Of a stretch of 36,712 nucleotides of DNA, positions 15,236 to 23,009 are shown one piece after another; the first letter of the stretch is position 1, and every line of letters begins with the position of its first letter. The notes under the pieces are model-generated. The model saw nothing but the letters and a program-made list of their open reading frames with translations. It was not told the DNA's origin and ran no database searches. The DNA comes from Meiothermus rufus DSM 22234 (GTDB taxonomy: Bacteria; Deinococcota; Deinococci; Deinococcales; Thermaceae). The DNA lies in NCBI RefSeq assembly GCF_000423425.1, contig NZ_AUHY01000026.1:1-36712 (forward strand), in the 5' to 3' direction. A program made the translations under genes and the position numbers.

Positions 15236-15608
15236 GAGGGGGTGTGGGGGAGCTATAATCCCCCGGACTTTCCGTCCGTGGGATTGCGCCGCGTGAGGCG
15301 CAATCTGACTCCCCCACGTCCGTCAGAGGCGGACATAGCATGGCGAGTGGCGCATGGGTGGTATGATACCGTTGGGGAGCGGCGCTCCCCGTGCACCTTG
15401 AAACCTGGGGTAGGGGGTTCCACCGGGTAGTCCGGTGGGTAAAACTCCAGACGTAAACTCGTGGCAGAGCCAGAAGCATTGCGCTCGCCTGCCGATACGG
15501 AGTCAAGGTATTGCGTCGCAATGCGATGCTGGGCCCGGACAGGGCCTTCGGGCATAGCCATGCTATGATTCCCGAGAAGCCCCGGACTTCAGTCCGGGGA
15601 GTCGTCAC
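15236..15608 (+). mobile_element. Structured gene-free element, IS200/IS605-derived (MITE-like)
   Basis: No credible gene lies between ybaB and recR (390 bases). The stretch is packed with perfect stem-loops. In order: CCCGGAC-type hairpin 15260-15282; 8-bp stem 15283-15290/15297-15304; 5-bp stem 15318-15322/15330-15334; 7-bp stem 15374-15380/15384-15390; 7-bp stem 15420-15426/15432-15438; 6-bp stem 15510-15515/15517-15522; 6-bp stem 15553-15558/15562-15567; and 9-bp stem CCCCGGACT (15580-15588) with AGTCCGGGG (15591-15599), followed by AGTCGTCAC. First and last hairpins share CCCCGGACTT, and GACTCCCC near the left end is mirrored as GGGGAGTC at the right. The right end is typical of IS605-family ends and of the omega RNA at the 3' end of tnpB. 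Neither tnpA nor tnpB is present, so it would be non-autonomous. Exact ends are estimates. Confidence 0.5.
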
Positions 15609-15619
15609 GCAAGGCTCCT

Positions 15620-16207
15620 ATGCGCTACCCCCATACGCTGCTCAGGCTGGTGCGTGCCCTGGCTACCCTTCCGGGCATTGGGCCTAAAAGTGCCCAGAAG
15701 CTAGGGCTTTTCCTGGTACAAAACCCCCAGGTCTTGGCCGAGTTGCGGCACAGCCTGGAGGCGGCCCAGGCCTTGCACCCCTGTCCTCGCTGTGGCAATC
15801 TGGCTGAGGCCGAGGTGTGCCCTATCTGCGCGGATGATGAGCGGGATACCTCGCTGATTTGCGTGGTCGAGAGTGTTTCCGACCTGATGGCCATCGAGCG
15901 CAGCGGCGAATACCATGGCCTGTACCACGTGTTGGGGGGGGCGCTCAATCCGTTGGAGGGAATTGGCCCCGAAGAGCTCAATCTGGAGGGGCTTTGGGCC
16001 CGCCTCGAGGGGGTGCAGGAGGTTATCCTTGCTACCAGCATGACGGTAGAGGGGGAGGCCACCGCCAGCTACCTGGCAGAATGTTTGCGTCAGCGCCAGA
16101 TTCGCTCGACCCGGCTGGCCTATGGTTTGCCGGTAGGGGGGAGCCTTGAGTACGCCGACGAAGTGACCCTGGCTCGAGCTCTGGAAAATCGCCGAGGATA
16201 CCCGTAG
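15620..16207 (+). CDS. recR: Recombination mediator protein RecR
   Basis: The 195-residue protein has the RecR order of parts: an N-terminal helix-hairpin-helix (LATLPGIGPKSAQKLGLFL, about 15-33), a C4 zinc finger (CPRC and CPIC, 55-70), a Toprim domain starting ICVVESVSDLMAIE, and the C-terminal segment with AYGLPVGGSLEYADEVTL. It acts with RecO and RecF to load RecA at gaps. The ATG follows the right end of the structured element by about a dozen bases; the only Shine-Dalgarno-like sequence is AAGG. Its upstream region therefore appears to have been replaced by the element. Confidence 0.97.
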   Translation: MRYPHTLLRLVRALATLPGIGPKSAQKLGLFLVQNPQVLAELRHSLEAAQALHPCPRCGNLAEAEVCPICADDERDTSLICVVESVSDLMAIERSGEYHGLYHVLGGALNPLEGIGPEELNLEGLWARLEGVQEVILATSMTVEGEATASYLAECLRQRQIRSTRLAYGLPVGGSLEYADEVTLARALENRRGYP

Positions 16208-16313
16208 GGTGGCTCCCTCATGTAACGGGGTGGTGTGCAATTGGGGGCAAATCCCGATATAAGCTGTGCTAGGCTGAGGCCCGTATGGATTGGGACGTGC
16301 GGGAGGGTGCGGC

Positions 16314-16646
16314 ATGAGGATGCTCGAGACCCTCGTACCCTTGGGTGTGCGTCAGGCGGTGCTGGCTGGCTTGGATGGGCTGGTTATCGAAAGCGCCGGT
16401 AAGGAAAATCCGGAGCCCGAACTCCTGGCTGCCGAGCTAGCAGCCATAGTCCGGGCCAGCCGTACCCTAGCCAAAAGCCTGGGAGGCGAGCTAAAACGCT
16501 TCACCCTGGCCACCGAAGAGCGCGAGGTGCTGGTGGTGGTTTTCGGCGATTACTGCCTGGGAGCGGTGGTGGATAAGGGGGGCAATCGCAAGGGCATTGG
16601 CAGCGAACTTTTGCGCCTGGCCCAGCGCCTGGCCCAGGCTCTTTAG
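16314..16646 (+). CDS. Roadblock/LC7 domain protein (first copy)
   Basis: The ATG at 16314 follows GGGAGG by seven bases and gives 110 residues. The pattern is that of a roadblock/LC7 (MglB-like) domain: an N-terminal helix, LAGLDGLVIESAG, a long helix, then TLATEEREVLVVVFGDYCLGAVVD. Such small proteins form dimers and usually act as GTPase-activating or scaffold partners of Ras-like GTPases of the MglA type. No GTPase is encoded nearby. The next gene, eight bases on, is a second roadblock protein, so the two may form a heterodimer. A further upstream start (16290) has no ribosome-binding site. Confidence 0.75.
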   Translation: MRMLETLVPLGVRQAVLAGLDGLVIESAGKENPEPELLAAELAAIVRASRTLAKSLGGELKRFTLATEEREVLVVVFGDYCLGAVVDKGGNRKGIGSELLRLAQRLAQAL

Positions 16647-16654
16647 GAGGTGGC

Positions 16655-17008
16655 ATGGTACAAGAAGTGCTGGGTGAACTACAAGCGACCAAAGGGGTGC
16701 TGGCCTCGGCGCTGGTAGCCGAGGACGGTTTTGTGATCGAAAGCTTGAGGGCGGATCAGGCTCCAGATGTGGACTTTTTGGGAGGGGCAGCCTCCACCGC
16801 CATGGCCTCGGCCCGGGCCTTGTCCCAGGAGCTAGGCCGGGGCGAGGTGGAGGAAGTCATGGTAGAGTACCCCCAGGGGCCAGTTTTGCTGGTTCCGCTC
16901 GAGGAAGGATACCTGCTGGTGGTGTTGATGGACTCCATGCAAAGCCTGGGCCGGGTACGCTTCCAGCTCAAAAAGAGTATCCCCCGCCTCAAGGAGGCTT
17001 TATCGTGA
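16655..17008 (+). CDS. Roadblock/LC7 domain protein (second copy)
   Basis: This 117-residue protein repeats the fold of its neighbour more typically: a first helix, GVLASALVAEDGFVIESL (about 14-31), a long helix with ASARALSQELGRGE, VEYPQGPVLLVPL and a hydrophobic strand GYLLVVLM. It starts eight bases after the first copy, with AGGAGG before the ATG, and overlaps the DUF3467 gene by four bases (GTGA). The three genes are therefore one translation-coupled unit. The function is probably regulatory, through an unlinked GTPase. Confidence 0.82.
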   Translation: MVQEVLGELQATKGVLASALVAEDGFVIESLRADQAPDVDFLGGAASTAMASARALSQELGRGEVEEVMVEYPQGPVLLVPLEEGYLLVVLMDSMQSLGRVRFQLKKSIPRLKEALS

Positions 17009-17298
17009 GTGAAGTGTCGCAAATGCCCGAACTACGCGTGGATATCGACCGTGAGACGGCCTTGGGCAAGTACGCCAACTTTGCCATCTTCTCCCATCAA
17101 AAAAATGAGTTTTACCTCGACTTTGCCTTGATGCAGCCCAGTGCTCAGCCCAATCAGATGGTGGCCCTGGTCACCAGTCGGATCATCACCAGCCCACAGC
17201 ACGCTAAGGCCCTGCTTAGGAGCCTGGCAGAGAATATCCAACGCTACGAGGAGACCTACGGGGTTATCCCCGAGGCCCTCGACGGTTCCAAAGCCTGA
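17005..17298 (+). CDS. DUF3467 domain protein
   Basis: The GTG at 17005 overlaps the preceding stop. The 97-residue protein shows the DUF3467 pattern: YANFAIFSHQKNEFYLDFAL (about 23-42), then RIITSPQHAKALLRSLAENIQRYEETYG (59-86). The family is widespread in bacteria and archaea and uncharacterised; it has no catalytic motif I can name. Coupling to two roadblock proteins suggests it belongs to the same complex or pathway, but that is inference. Confidence 0.82.
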   Translation: MSEVSQMPELRVDIDRETALGKYANFAIFSHQKNEFYLDFALMQPSAQPNQMVALVTSRIITSPQHAKALLRSLAENIQRYEETYGVIPEALDGSKA

Positions 17299-17342
17299 GC
17301 GGGGTTTGTGGCCTTCAATCCAGGAAGACCTTGGTGAACCCA

Positions 17343-17367
17343 AACGGGCCTTCGATGAAGGCCCGTT
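17343..17367. terminator. Hairpin between convergent genes
   Basis: An 11-bp perfect stem, AACGGGCCTTC (17343-17353) with GAAGGCCCGTT (17357-17367), closes on a three-base loop. It lies between the end of the DUF3467 gene and the end of the S9 peptidase gene, and could stop transcription from both sides. Neither side has a U-run, so it may act more as a transcript-stabilising end. Confidence 0.6.
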
Positions 17368-17373
17368 GAGCGC

Positions 17374-19224
17374 TTAGAGATGGGTTTTGAACCAGTCCAG
17401 GTAGGTCTCCAGCCGGGCGATACGGCGGTCGGGCCGGCCTGCGCGAGAGAGTTCGTGTCCCTCCTCGGGGCAGCGGAAAAAGCGGGTGGGCACCCCCCGT
17501 TGCAACAGAACGGTGAACCAGGTTTCTCCTTGGTCAATGGGGCAGCGGTGGTCCTGCTCGGAGTGCACCACCAGGGTAGGGGTCTGTACCTGATGGGCCA
17601 GGGAGAGCGGGCTTTTTTGCCACAAAACCTCGGGGTTTTCCCAAGGGGTGGCCCCTAGCTGCAAGTAGGTGAAGCGTGGCCCGATGTCAGCGGCGCCAAA
17701 GAAGCTGGTCCAGTTACAGATGCTGCGATCGGTGACGGCGGCCTTGAAGCGCTGGGGGTGGCGGGCGGTGAGCCAGTTGGTCATATAGCCGCCGTACGAC
17801 CCCCCAGCCACCGCCACCCGCTTGGCCTCGAGGGGAAACTGGGCCAGTACGACGTCTAAAAAGCCGAGTAAATCCTGCTCGTCGATCTCCCCCCAGCGTT
17901 TGCCCAGATCGGTGTAGTCCTGCCCGTAGCCCGTCGAACCCCGGGGGTTGCAGTAGGCCACTGCGAAGCCTGCAGCGCGGAAAAGCTGGAGTTGCAGCAT
18001 GAGGGCATGGCCGAAAGCGGTGTGCGGCCCACCGTGAATGTACAGAATCAGCGGGTGGGGGCCTTCGCCCTCCGGCAATAGGACCCATCCCTGCACCTGG
18101 TGCCCCTCGGCAGCCTGGTAGCGTACCTCCTGGGGAGGGGGTAACTCGGGCAGTACCCCGGCGTTGGGGTCGAAGAGCACCTCTGCGCCACAGGCCAGGC
18201 GGGCCCCGTGGGTGGCGTCTTCCATCAGGGTGTACAGCGTAGGGCCACAGAAGGTAAAGCCCAGAACGCTGCTGGCCTCAGGGCTCATGTACTCGGCTTT
18301 CCCCTCGAGGGAAACCGCCAGCAACCGGGCAGCCCCGGCTTGGGTCTGCACCACATACACCCGCCCATCTGGCCCCACCCGCGGGGTCTGCACCCCTGCC
18401 CCGATGCGCATATCCGAGTTGACTGAGTTGAGGAAAGAACCCTCAGCAAGCAGGCGAGTCTTACCCTCCGGGTCGCGGTAGTACAGCCTAAGCTCAGTGC
18501 CGCCCCCCCGCTCCCAGGCATGGGCCAGATAGATCAGGCCCCCCTCGGGGGTGGGCTCGAGGCCTACAATGGGCCCCACCCCGCCGAAAAGCTCGCTGAC
18601 CTCGCCCTCCAGGCTGACCCGGTAGGCCCGCTGCTTCCAGGCCCAGCGCTCCTGGGGCGAGCCTGGGACGGTGAAGTACAACCCTTGTCCGTTTGTCTCC
18701 CAGGCCACTTCCTCCACATCCTGCTCCAGGCCAACCAGCCTTCGGGAGACTCCCTCCTCCCAAAGCCAGAGTTCTCTAGGCTGCTCCGGCAGCAAGCCTC
18801 GAGCGTCGAGCTTCACCGGCCAGGTTTGGTAAACCCGGGGCTGGTCGGGTTTGGGGGCTTCGTAGTCGGCCCGGGTCAGTAGGGCAATCCGGGTGCCGTC
18901 TGGGCTGACCCTGTAGCCTTCGATGCCGGCTTTGAAGCGGGTGAGTTGCTCGGGTTCTCCCCCTTTGAGGGGCAGGCGGAAGAGCTGGGGCACCTGCTCT
19001 ACCTTTCGGAGGAAGTAGATATACGCCCCCCGCCAGAATGGAGCCTTGGCCTCCCCCTGGGTTAGAAAGCAGAGGCCCTTTTCCCAGGTAGCCAGACGCG
19101 AGCGGTAGCGGGGGGGATCTTTTTCAGGCCGCTCGATATCGGTATAGACGAAAAGGGGCTTGCCCTCTGGGCCTTCGGTCAGGTCGGACAAAAAGCGAAG
19201 TTGGTATAAAAGCTCAGGTGTCAC
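17374..19224 (-). CDS. S9 family serine peptidase (acylaminoacyl peptidase-like)
   Basis: The 616-residue protein has an N-terminal beta-propeller of about 360 residues and a C-terminal alpha/beta hydrolase domain, the layout of prolyl oligopeptidase family S9. The catalytic triad is visible: S476 in GGSYGGY, D558 in SEQDHR and H590 in EEGHELS, with the oxyanion region HGGPH at 397-401. There is no signal peptide, so it should work on short peptides or acylated residues in the cytoplasm. The GTG start at 19224 is preceded on the minus strand by TAGAGT and AGGGGG, the former a possible -10 of a leaderless transcript. It diverges from the LysW-like gene. Confidence 0.9.
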   Translation of the reverse strand: MTPELLYQLRFLSDLTEGPEGKPLFVYTDIERPEKDPPRYRSRLATWEKGLCFLTQGEAKAPFWRGAYIYFLRKVEQVPQLFRLPLKGGEPEQLTRFKAGIEGYRVSPDGTRIALLTRADYEAPKPDQPRVYQTWPVKLDARGLLPEQPRELWLWEEGVSRRLVGLEQDVEEVAWETNGQGLYFTVPGSPQERWAWKQRAYRVSLEGEVSELFGGVGPIVGLEPTPEGGLIYLAHAWERGGGTELRLYYRDPEGKTRLLAEGSFLNSVNSDMRIGAGVQTPRVGPDGRVYVVQTQAGAARLLAVSLEGKAEYMSPEASSVLGFTFCGPTLYTLMEDATHGARLACGAEVLFDPNAGVLPELPPPQEVRYQAAEGHQVQGWVLLPEGEGPHPLILYIHGGPHTAFGHALMLQLQLFRAAGFAVAYCNPRGSTGYGQDYTDLGKRWGEIDEQDLLGFLDVVLAQFPLEAKRVAVAGGSYGGYMTNWLTARHPQRFKAAVTDRSICNWTSFFGAADIGPRFTYLQLGATPWENPEVLWQKSPLSLAHQVQTPTLVVHSEQDHRCPIDQGETWFTVLLQRGVPTRFFRCPEEGHELSRAGRPDRRIARLETYLDWFKTHL

Positions 19225-19310
19225 CCCCCTACTCTAAGCCAAGTTGAGCAAAACGCCACCTGCCGCGCTGGCCTTTGCCCAAAGGGTGGTAAGCTGCAGG
19301 GGGGTAGAGG

Positions 19311-19487
19311 ATGGTTGAGGTAGCGAAGTGCCCGGTTTGCGGCGGGTTGGTGGAATTAGCCAACCCATGGGTGGGCCTCGAGGTAGAGTGCCCGGAGTGC
19401 GGCGAGGGGCTGCGGGTGGTCTCGCTCCAGCCACCTCAGCTTTACTATGCGGTGGGCTTTGAGGAGGAGCCCCTGCCCGAGGAGTAG
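19311..19487 (+). CDS. LysW-like small zinc protein, 58 residues
   Basis: An ATG at 19311 with a purine-rich ribosome-binding site (AGGGGGGTAGAGG) opens a 58-codon gene. Two Cys pairs, CPVC (7-10) and CPEC (27-30), form a zinc ribbon with the spacing of LysW, and the following EGLRVVSLQPPQLYY matches the LysW segment after the second pair. LysW is the amino-group carrier of lysine and arginine synthesis in Thermus, where the substrate is attached to a C-terminal Glu in an EDWGE tail. Here the tail is acidic and ends in PEE, so a C-terminal Glu is kept but EDWGE is not. No lysine gene is nearby. It may be a carrier for another pathway or a simple zinc-ribbon protein. Confidence 0.75.
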   Translation: MVEVAKCPVCGGLVELANPWVGLEVECPECGEGLRVVSLQPPQLYYAVGFEEEPLPEE

Positions 19488-19489
19488 CC

Positions 19490-20719
19490 CTAAGGGGTTG
19501 GGGGGCCTAAAACCACCACCACATCGTAGCCTTTGGGCTCGAGGCGGATGCGGGTTTGTAAGGGTAGGTGCAGCAGGTCGGCATAGTCCCGGGCCAGCAA
19601 AAAAGCAGGGGCATCGCGACCCACGACCGAGGCCCCGCTGCGTACCCAGACTGCGCTGAAGCCGCCTACCGGCCCCTCTTGTACCTCAGGGGGCGGTAGG
19701 CCCAGCTCGATAAAGCCCTGGCGGTAGCGCTGGCCGAGCCCCACCCCGCTTTGATCCAGCAGCAGGGTCTTGAGGCCTAAAGCCTCGGCTTGCACCAGCC
19801 GGGCTACGGCCTCGGTGTCGGTTCTGTGCCCCAGCAGGCTGGCGCTAAACGAGACCATGGCGGCCTGGTCGAGCACTAAGTCGCGCCCCTGCTCGAGGGT
19901 AGGTAGGGTGGCGCTTTTCAGGCTCAAGCCCCGCAGGCTGGGCAGCAGGCTGAGGGCAGTGGTGAGGGGGAGGCTGGTCTCGAGGTTGTTCCACAATGCC
20001 GCGGCCACCCCAGGCAGGCGGGGCCAGTAGCGGAGCTGCTGGGCTTTTTGGACAGCTAAGCCAATCACCTCTTTGATGCGATCCAGCCGGCCCAGGTCGG
20101 CCCCTTCCCAGCGGCGAAAACGCATGTACTTAACCGCATCCTTGCCGTTGAGGTGAAGCGGGCCCGCGGGAAAATCTATGTATAGGCCGGCTGCCCGGTC
20201 GGTGTACTTCATGGGCTGGGGCAGCACTACCTCCACCCCGTCTACTGCGTCTACTAGCTTCATCACCGCCTCGAAGGTCAGGATGAGGTAGTGCTCGACC
20301 GGCACGCCCAGCAGGCTCTCCACGGCTAAGCGCAGGCCTTCCGCCCCGCTGCGCTCGTACACGGCGTTGATTTTGCCTTCGTAAAAGCCGCTTTGGGTCT
20401 CACCAGAGTAGCGCAGGTCGCGAGGAATAGCCACCAGGGTAGCCTCCGAGCCTTTTAGGCGCAGGTAAAAGATGGTGTCGGTGCGCTTGCCTGGGCCGCA
20501 AGGGGTGTGGTAGCCGCAGTACTCGGTGTCGCGGGCGGCGACCACCAAGCTTAGCTCCTCAGATAAAGGGCTGGGGCGGTATTCACTGAAAAACCCGCTT
20601 CGCCCCTCCTCGAGCCACGGCCCGTAGGCCAGGGCCCCCGCCAGGGCCAGCAAGGCCAGCCCTAAGAACAAGAGGGAAAGGCGGGGGCCTCCCCGGCGGG
20701 CTGGGTGGGGACGCGCCAT
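19490..20719 (-). CDS. LytR-CpsA-Psr (LCP) family protein
   Basis: From the ATG at 20719 the protein has 409 residues: a short basic cytoplasmic tail, one membrane helix (about 15-35) and an extracellular LCP domain. Conserved pieces are RTDTIFYLRL, AIPRDLRY, KINAVYERSGAEGL, the DAVDGVEVVLP segment and an Arg-rich stretch RFRRWEGADLGRLDR. LCP enzymes move polymers from lipid carriers to peptidoglycan or other acceptors. After the LCP domain comes a region of about 130 residues ending in YDVVVVLGPP that resembles a LytR C-terminal domain. The start at 20770 is less likely. Its stop lies two bases from the convergent LysW-like gene. Confidence 0.85.
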   Translation of the reverse strand: MARPHPARRGGPRLSLLFLGLALLALAGALAYGPWLEEGRSGFFSEYRPSPLSEELSLVVAARDTEYCGYHTPCGPGKRTDTIFYLRLKGSEATLVAIPRDLRYSGETQSGFYEGKINAVYERSGAEGLRLAVESLLGVPVEHYLILTFEAVMKLVDAVDGVEVVLPQPMKYTDRAAGLYIDFPAGPLHLNGKDAVKYMRFRRWEGADLGRLDRIKEVIGLAVQKAQQLRYWPRLPGVAAALWNNLETSLPLTTALSLLPSLRGLSLKSATLPTLEQGRDLVLDQAAMVSFSASLLGHRTDTEAVARLVQAEALGLKTLLLDQSGVGLGQRYRQGFIELGLPPPEVQEGPVGGFSAVWVRSGASVVGRDAPAFLLARDYADLLHLPLQTRIRLEPKGYDVVVVLGPPTP

Positions 20720-20760
20720 GCGCCTAAGCTTACAAAATCGGCGGCTGGCTGGGTAGGCGC

Positions 20761-20790
20761 TTGACGCCATTTCCCGCTTGGGCGCAGAAT
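20761..20790 (+). promoter_or_regulatory. Probable promoter of the glyS leader
   Basis: TTGACG (20761-20766) and CAGAAT (20785-20790) are 18 bases apart. Transcription would start near 20797, just before stem I of the T-box, giving a leader of about 270 bases. The -10 match is modest. Confidence 0.45.
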
Positions 20791-20796
20791 GCTAGG

Positions 20797-21040
20797 TGCG
20801 CTGGTTCGCAGGAGTAGCCCGGCGTTCAGCTACAGCGAGCCTGGGAGGGTGTGAGCCAGGTAGCTAAGAACCGGGTGAAGGGCGGCGAGGTCAAAGCCGG
20901 CGCAAGCCAAGAGGTGCTCGGGGTGTAATGTGGTGCCCGTTTTTTGCCCGGTGCGCCCGCAGATCCCGGGAACTGGGGTGGAACCGCGAAAGATTCGCCA
21001 GGAACTTTCGTCCCCAGGCATCCGTGCCGGGGGATTTCTG
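20797..21040 (+). promoter_or_regulatory. T-box riboswitch controlling glyS (tRNA-Gly sensing)
   Basis: All main T-box parts are visible. Stem I: CCCGG/CCGGG and GTTC/GAAC helices, an upper stem AGCTAC/GTAGCT, and an apical GGGTGTGAGCC like the AG-bulge/distal-loop region. Specifier loop: AGTA on the 5' side (20811-20814) and GAA (20877-20879) followed by GGG/GGC, both glycine codons. T-box: GGGGTGGAACCGCG (20975-20988) whose bulge TGGA can pair with the UCCA end of tRNA-Gly. Its 3' partner is CGTCCCC (21009-21015), forming the antiterminator. A competing hairpin, TCCCC-A-GGCA / TGCC-G-GGGGA (21011-21034), followed by TTTCTGCTTT, would stop transcription when the tRNA is charged. Confidence 0.9.
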
Positions 21041-21065
21041 CTTTACCTGGCCGAAAGGAGAGGTC

Positions 21066-22595
21066 ATGCCTGCGGAAACATTGGAGGAGCTGGTGAGCCT
21101 GTGCAAACGCCGGGGGTTTATCTTTCCCGGCTCAGAGATTTATGGCGGACTGCAAGGTACCTACGACTATGGCCCTCTGGGCGTTGAGCTCAAGAACAAC
21201 CTAAAGGCGGCCTGGTGGCGGGCCAATGTGTACGAGCGCGACGACATAGAAGGTCTGGATGCCAGCATCCTGACCCACCGCCTAGTGCTTTTTTACTCAG
21301 GCCACGAGGCCACCTTTGCCGACCCTTTGGTGGACAACCGCATCAGCAAGAAGCGCTACCGCCTAGATCACCTGCTCAAAGAACAGAAGCTCCAGGTACT
21401 AGCGGTGCTGGCCCAGACCATGGGGCTACACGAAGGGGAGAACCTGGCGGCCTTGGTCTCGCGCCTGCTGGCTGAGCCGGATAAGGCCGCTTTGGCCATG
21501 AACACCGCCAGGGTGGTAGACCCAGCCGATGGGGCTCCAGGCGACTGGACTCCCCCACGTCCTTTCAACATGATGTTCAAAACCCAGATTGGGCCGGTAG
21601 CCGATGAGGATTCGTATGGCTACTTGCGCCCCGAGACAGCCCAGGGCATCTTCATCAACTTCAAAAACGTGCTGGATTCCACCTCGAGGCGCCTTCCCTT
21701 TGGCATCGCCCAGATTGGCAAGGCCTTCCGTAACGAGATTACCCCGCGTAACTTCATCTTCCGAGTGCGGGAGTTTGAGCAGATGGAGATCGAGTACTTT
21801 GTGGAGCCAGGTACCGATGAGGCCTGGCACCAACGTTGGCTCGAGGATCGCCTGGCCTGGTGGGAGGCCCAGGGGATTCCCCGCGAGCAGATCCGGGTGC
21901 TAGACGTACCCAAGGAAGATCTCTCGCACTACTCCAAGCGCACCTTCGATCTGATGTACAACTTCCCCACCCTGGGTTTCGAGGAAATTGAGGGCATTGC
22001 CAACCGCAGCGACTACGACTTAGGCAGCCACACCAAGGGGCAGGCTGAGCTTTCCATCCAGGCCCGGGTGCTGGAAAACCGCGACTCCACCGCCCGCTTG
22101 GCGGTGCAGGATCCGCAGACCAAGCGCTGGTTCGTGCCTTTTGTCATCGAGCCTTCGGCGGGGGTAGACCGGGGGGTACTGGCCTTGCTTTCCCAGGCCT
22201 ACACCCGTGAGAGGCTGGACAATGGTGAAGAGCGCATCGTCTTGAAGCTCAAGCCGCACCTGGCCCCCATCAAGGTAGCGGTGATCCCCCTGGCTAAAAA
22301 CAAGGAAGAAATTACCAGCTACGCCCGCCGGCTCAAGGCCGAGCTGCAGCGTCTGGGGCTGGGCCGGGTGCTCTACGAGGACACCGGCAACATCGGCAAG
22401 GCCTACCGGCGCCACGACGAGGTGGGTACCCCCTTCTGCGTTACGGTGGACTACGACACCATCGGCAAAAGCCAGGACGGCAGCACCACCCTCAAGGACA
22501 CCGTGACGGTGCGCGACCGCGACACCATGAAGCAAGAGCGCGTGGCGGTTGCCGAGCTAGGGCAGTTTTTGCGGGAGCGCTTAGGTTTGGTGTAG
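21066..22595 (+). CDS. glyS: Glycyl-tRNA synthetase, alpha2 type
   Basis: The ATG at 21066 follows AAAGGAGAGG and gives 509 residues, typical for the single-chain dimeric enzyme. It starts with [25 protein letters not shown] and has class II motifs 2 ([19 protein letters not shown]) and 3 ([13 protein letters not shown]), then a C-terminal anticodon-binding domain ([10 protein letters not shown] onwards). It charges tRNA-Gly. An upstream open frame to 20928 is the T-box leader and not coding. The 3' end overlaps the convergent cdd by 15 bases. Confidence 0.97.
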   Translation: MPAETLEELVSLCKRRGFIFPGSEIYGGLQGTYDYGPLGVELKNNLKAAWWRANVYERDDIEGLDASILTHRLVLFYSGHEATFADPLVDNRISKKRYRLDHLLKEQKLQVLAVLAQTMGLHEGENLAALVSRLLAEPDKAALAMNTARVVDPADGAPGDWTPPRPFNMMFKTQIGPVADEDSYGYLRPETAQGIFINFKNVLDSTSRRLPFGIAQIGKAFRNEITPRNFIFRVREFEQMEIEYFVEPGTDEAWHQRWLEDRLAWWEAQGIPREQIRVLDVPKEDLSHYSKRTFDLMYNFPTLGFEEIEGIANRSDYDLGSHTKGQAELSIQARVLENRDSTARLAVQDPQTKRWFVPFVIEPSAGVDRGVLALLSQAYTRERLDNGEERIVLKLKPHLAPIKVAVIPLAKNKEEITSYARRLKAELQRLGLGRVLYEDTGNIGKAYRRHDEVGTPFCVTVDYDTIGKSQDGSTTLKDTVTVRDRDTMKQERVAVAELGQFLRERLGLV

Positions 22596-22988
22596 GTAAC
22601 GCTTACCAAAAGCATGGGGCAGGAGTTCGCCCAGGGTCACGTGCAGCTCAGAGCCACCTGTGCTCAGGCAGTGTACCGGGGTTTCTGGGCGGGCGAACTC
22701 GCTGAGCACCTGCCGACACCCCCCACAAGGGGTGGCGGGCTGGGGCCCTTGGCTCAACACCCAGACCTCGGCAATCTCGCGCTCACCGGCGGAGACCATC
22801 TGCAAGGTGGCCGACTGCTCGGCGCAGCGGGAAAGGGGATAGGCGGCATTTTCTACGTTGACGCCGCCGTATAACCGGCCTGTGCTCGAGCGCACCACTG
22901 CAGCCACGGGGTACTGGGAGTAGGGGGCGTAGGCTCGGCTGAGCAAACGTTGCAGCAGCTCTAGGACTTCGCGTGGGGTTGCAGGCAC
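22581..22988 (-). CDS. cdd: Cytidine deaminase
   Basis: This 135-residue protein is the short, tetrameric type of cytidine deaminase. Zinc ligands C55, C88 and C91 and the catalytic E57 are visible in RCAEQSA and PCGGCRQ, and NVENAAYP (44-51) is the substrate-binding strand. It converts cytidine and deoxycytidine to uridines for salvage. A GTG at 22988 is used, with TATGCT six bases upstream on the minus strand, so a leaderless secondary promoter is possible. The gene follows the CorC-type gene by 21 bp and probably shares its transcript. Confidence 0.95.
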   Translation of the reverse strand: MPATPREVLELLQRLLSRAYAPYSQYPVAAVVRSSTGRLYGGVNVENAAYPLSRCAEQSATLQMVSAGEREIAEVWVLSQGPQPATPCGGCRQVLSEFARPETPVHCLSTGGSELHVTLGELLPHAFGKRYLHQT

Positions 22989-23009
22989 CCCTACAGCATA
23001 CGCCCAGAG

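Noticed and set aside
15242-15608. Small ORFs (62 to 147 codons) in the ybaB-recR gap
   Set aside because: They run through perfect stem-loops, lack ribosome-binding sites and have composition typical of repeats; a structured non-coding element explains the stretch better.
15236-15608. SRP RNA, RNase P RNA or tmRNA in the ybaB-recR gap
   Set aside because: The conserved cores of these RNAs (for example the GGAAGCAGC loop region of SRP RNA) are not present.
20928-21065. N-terminal extension of glycyl-tRNA synthetase
   Set aside because: The sequence is the T-box leader and terminator; the ATG at 21066 has the ribosome-binding site and the family N-terminus.
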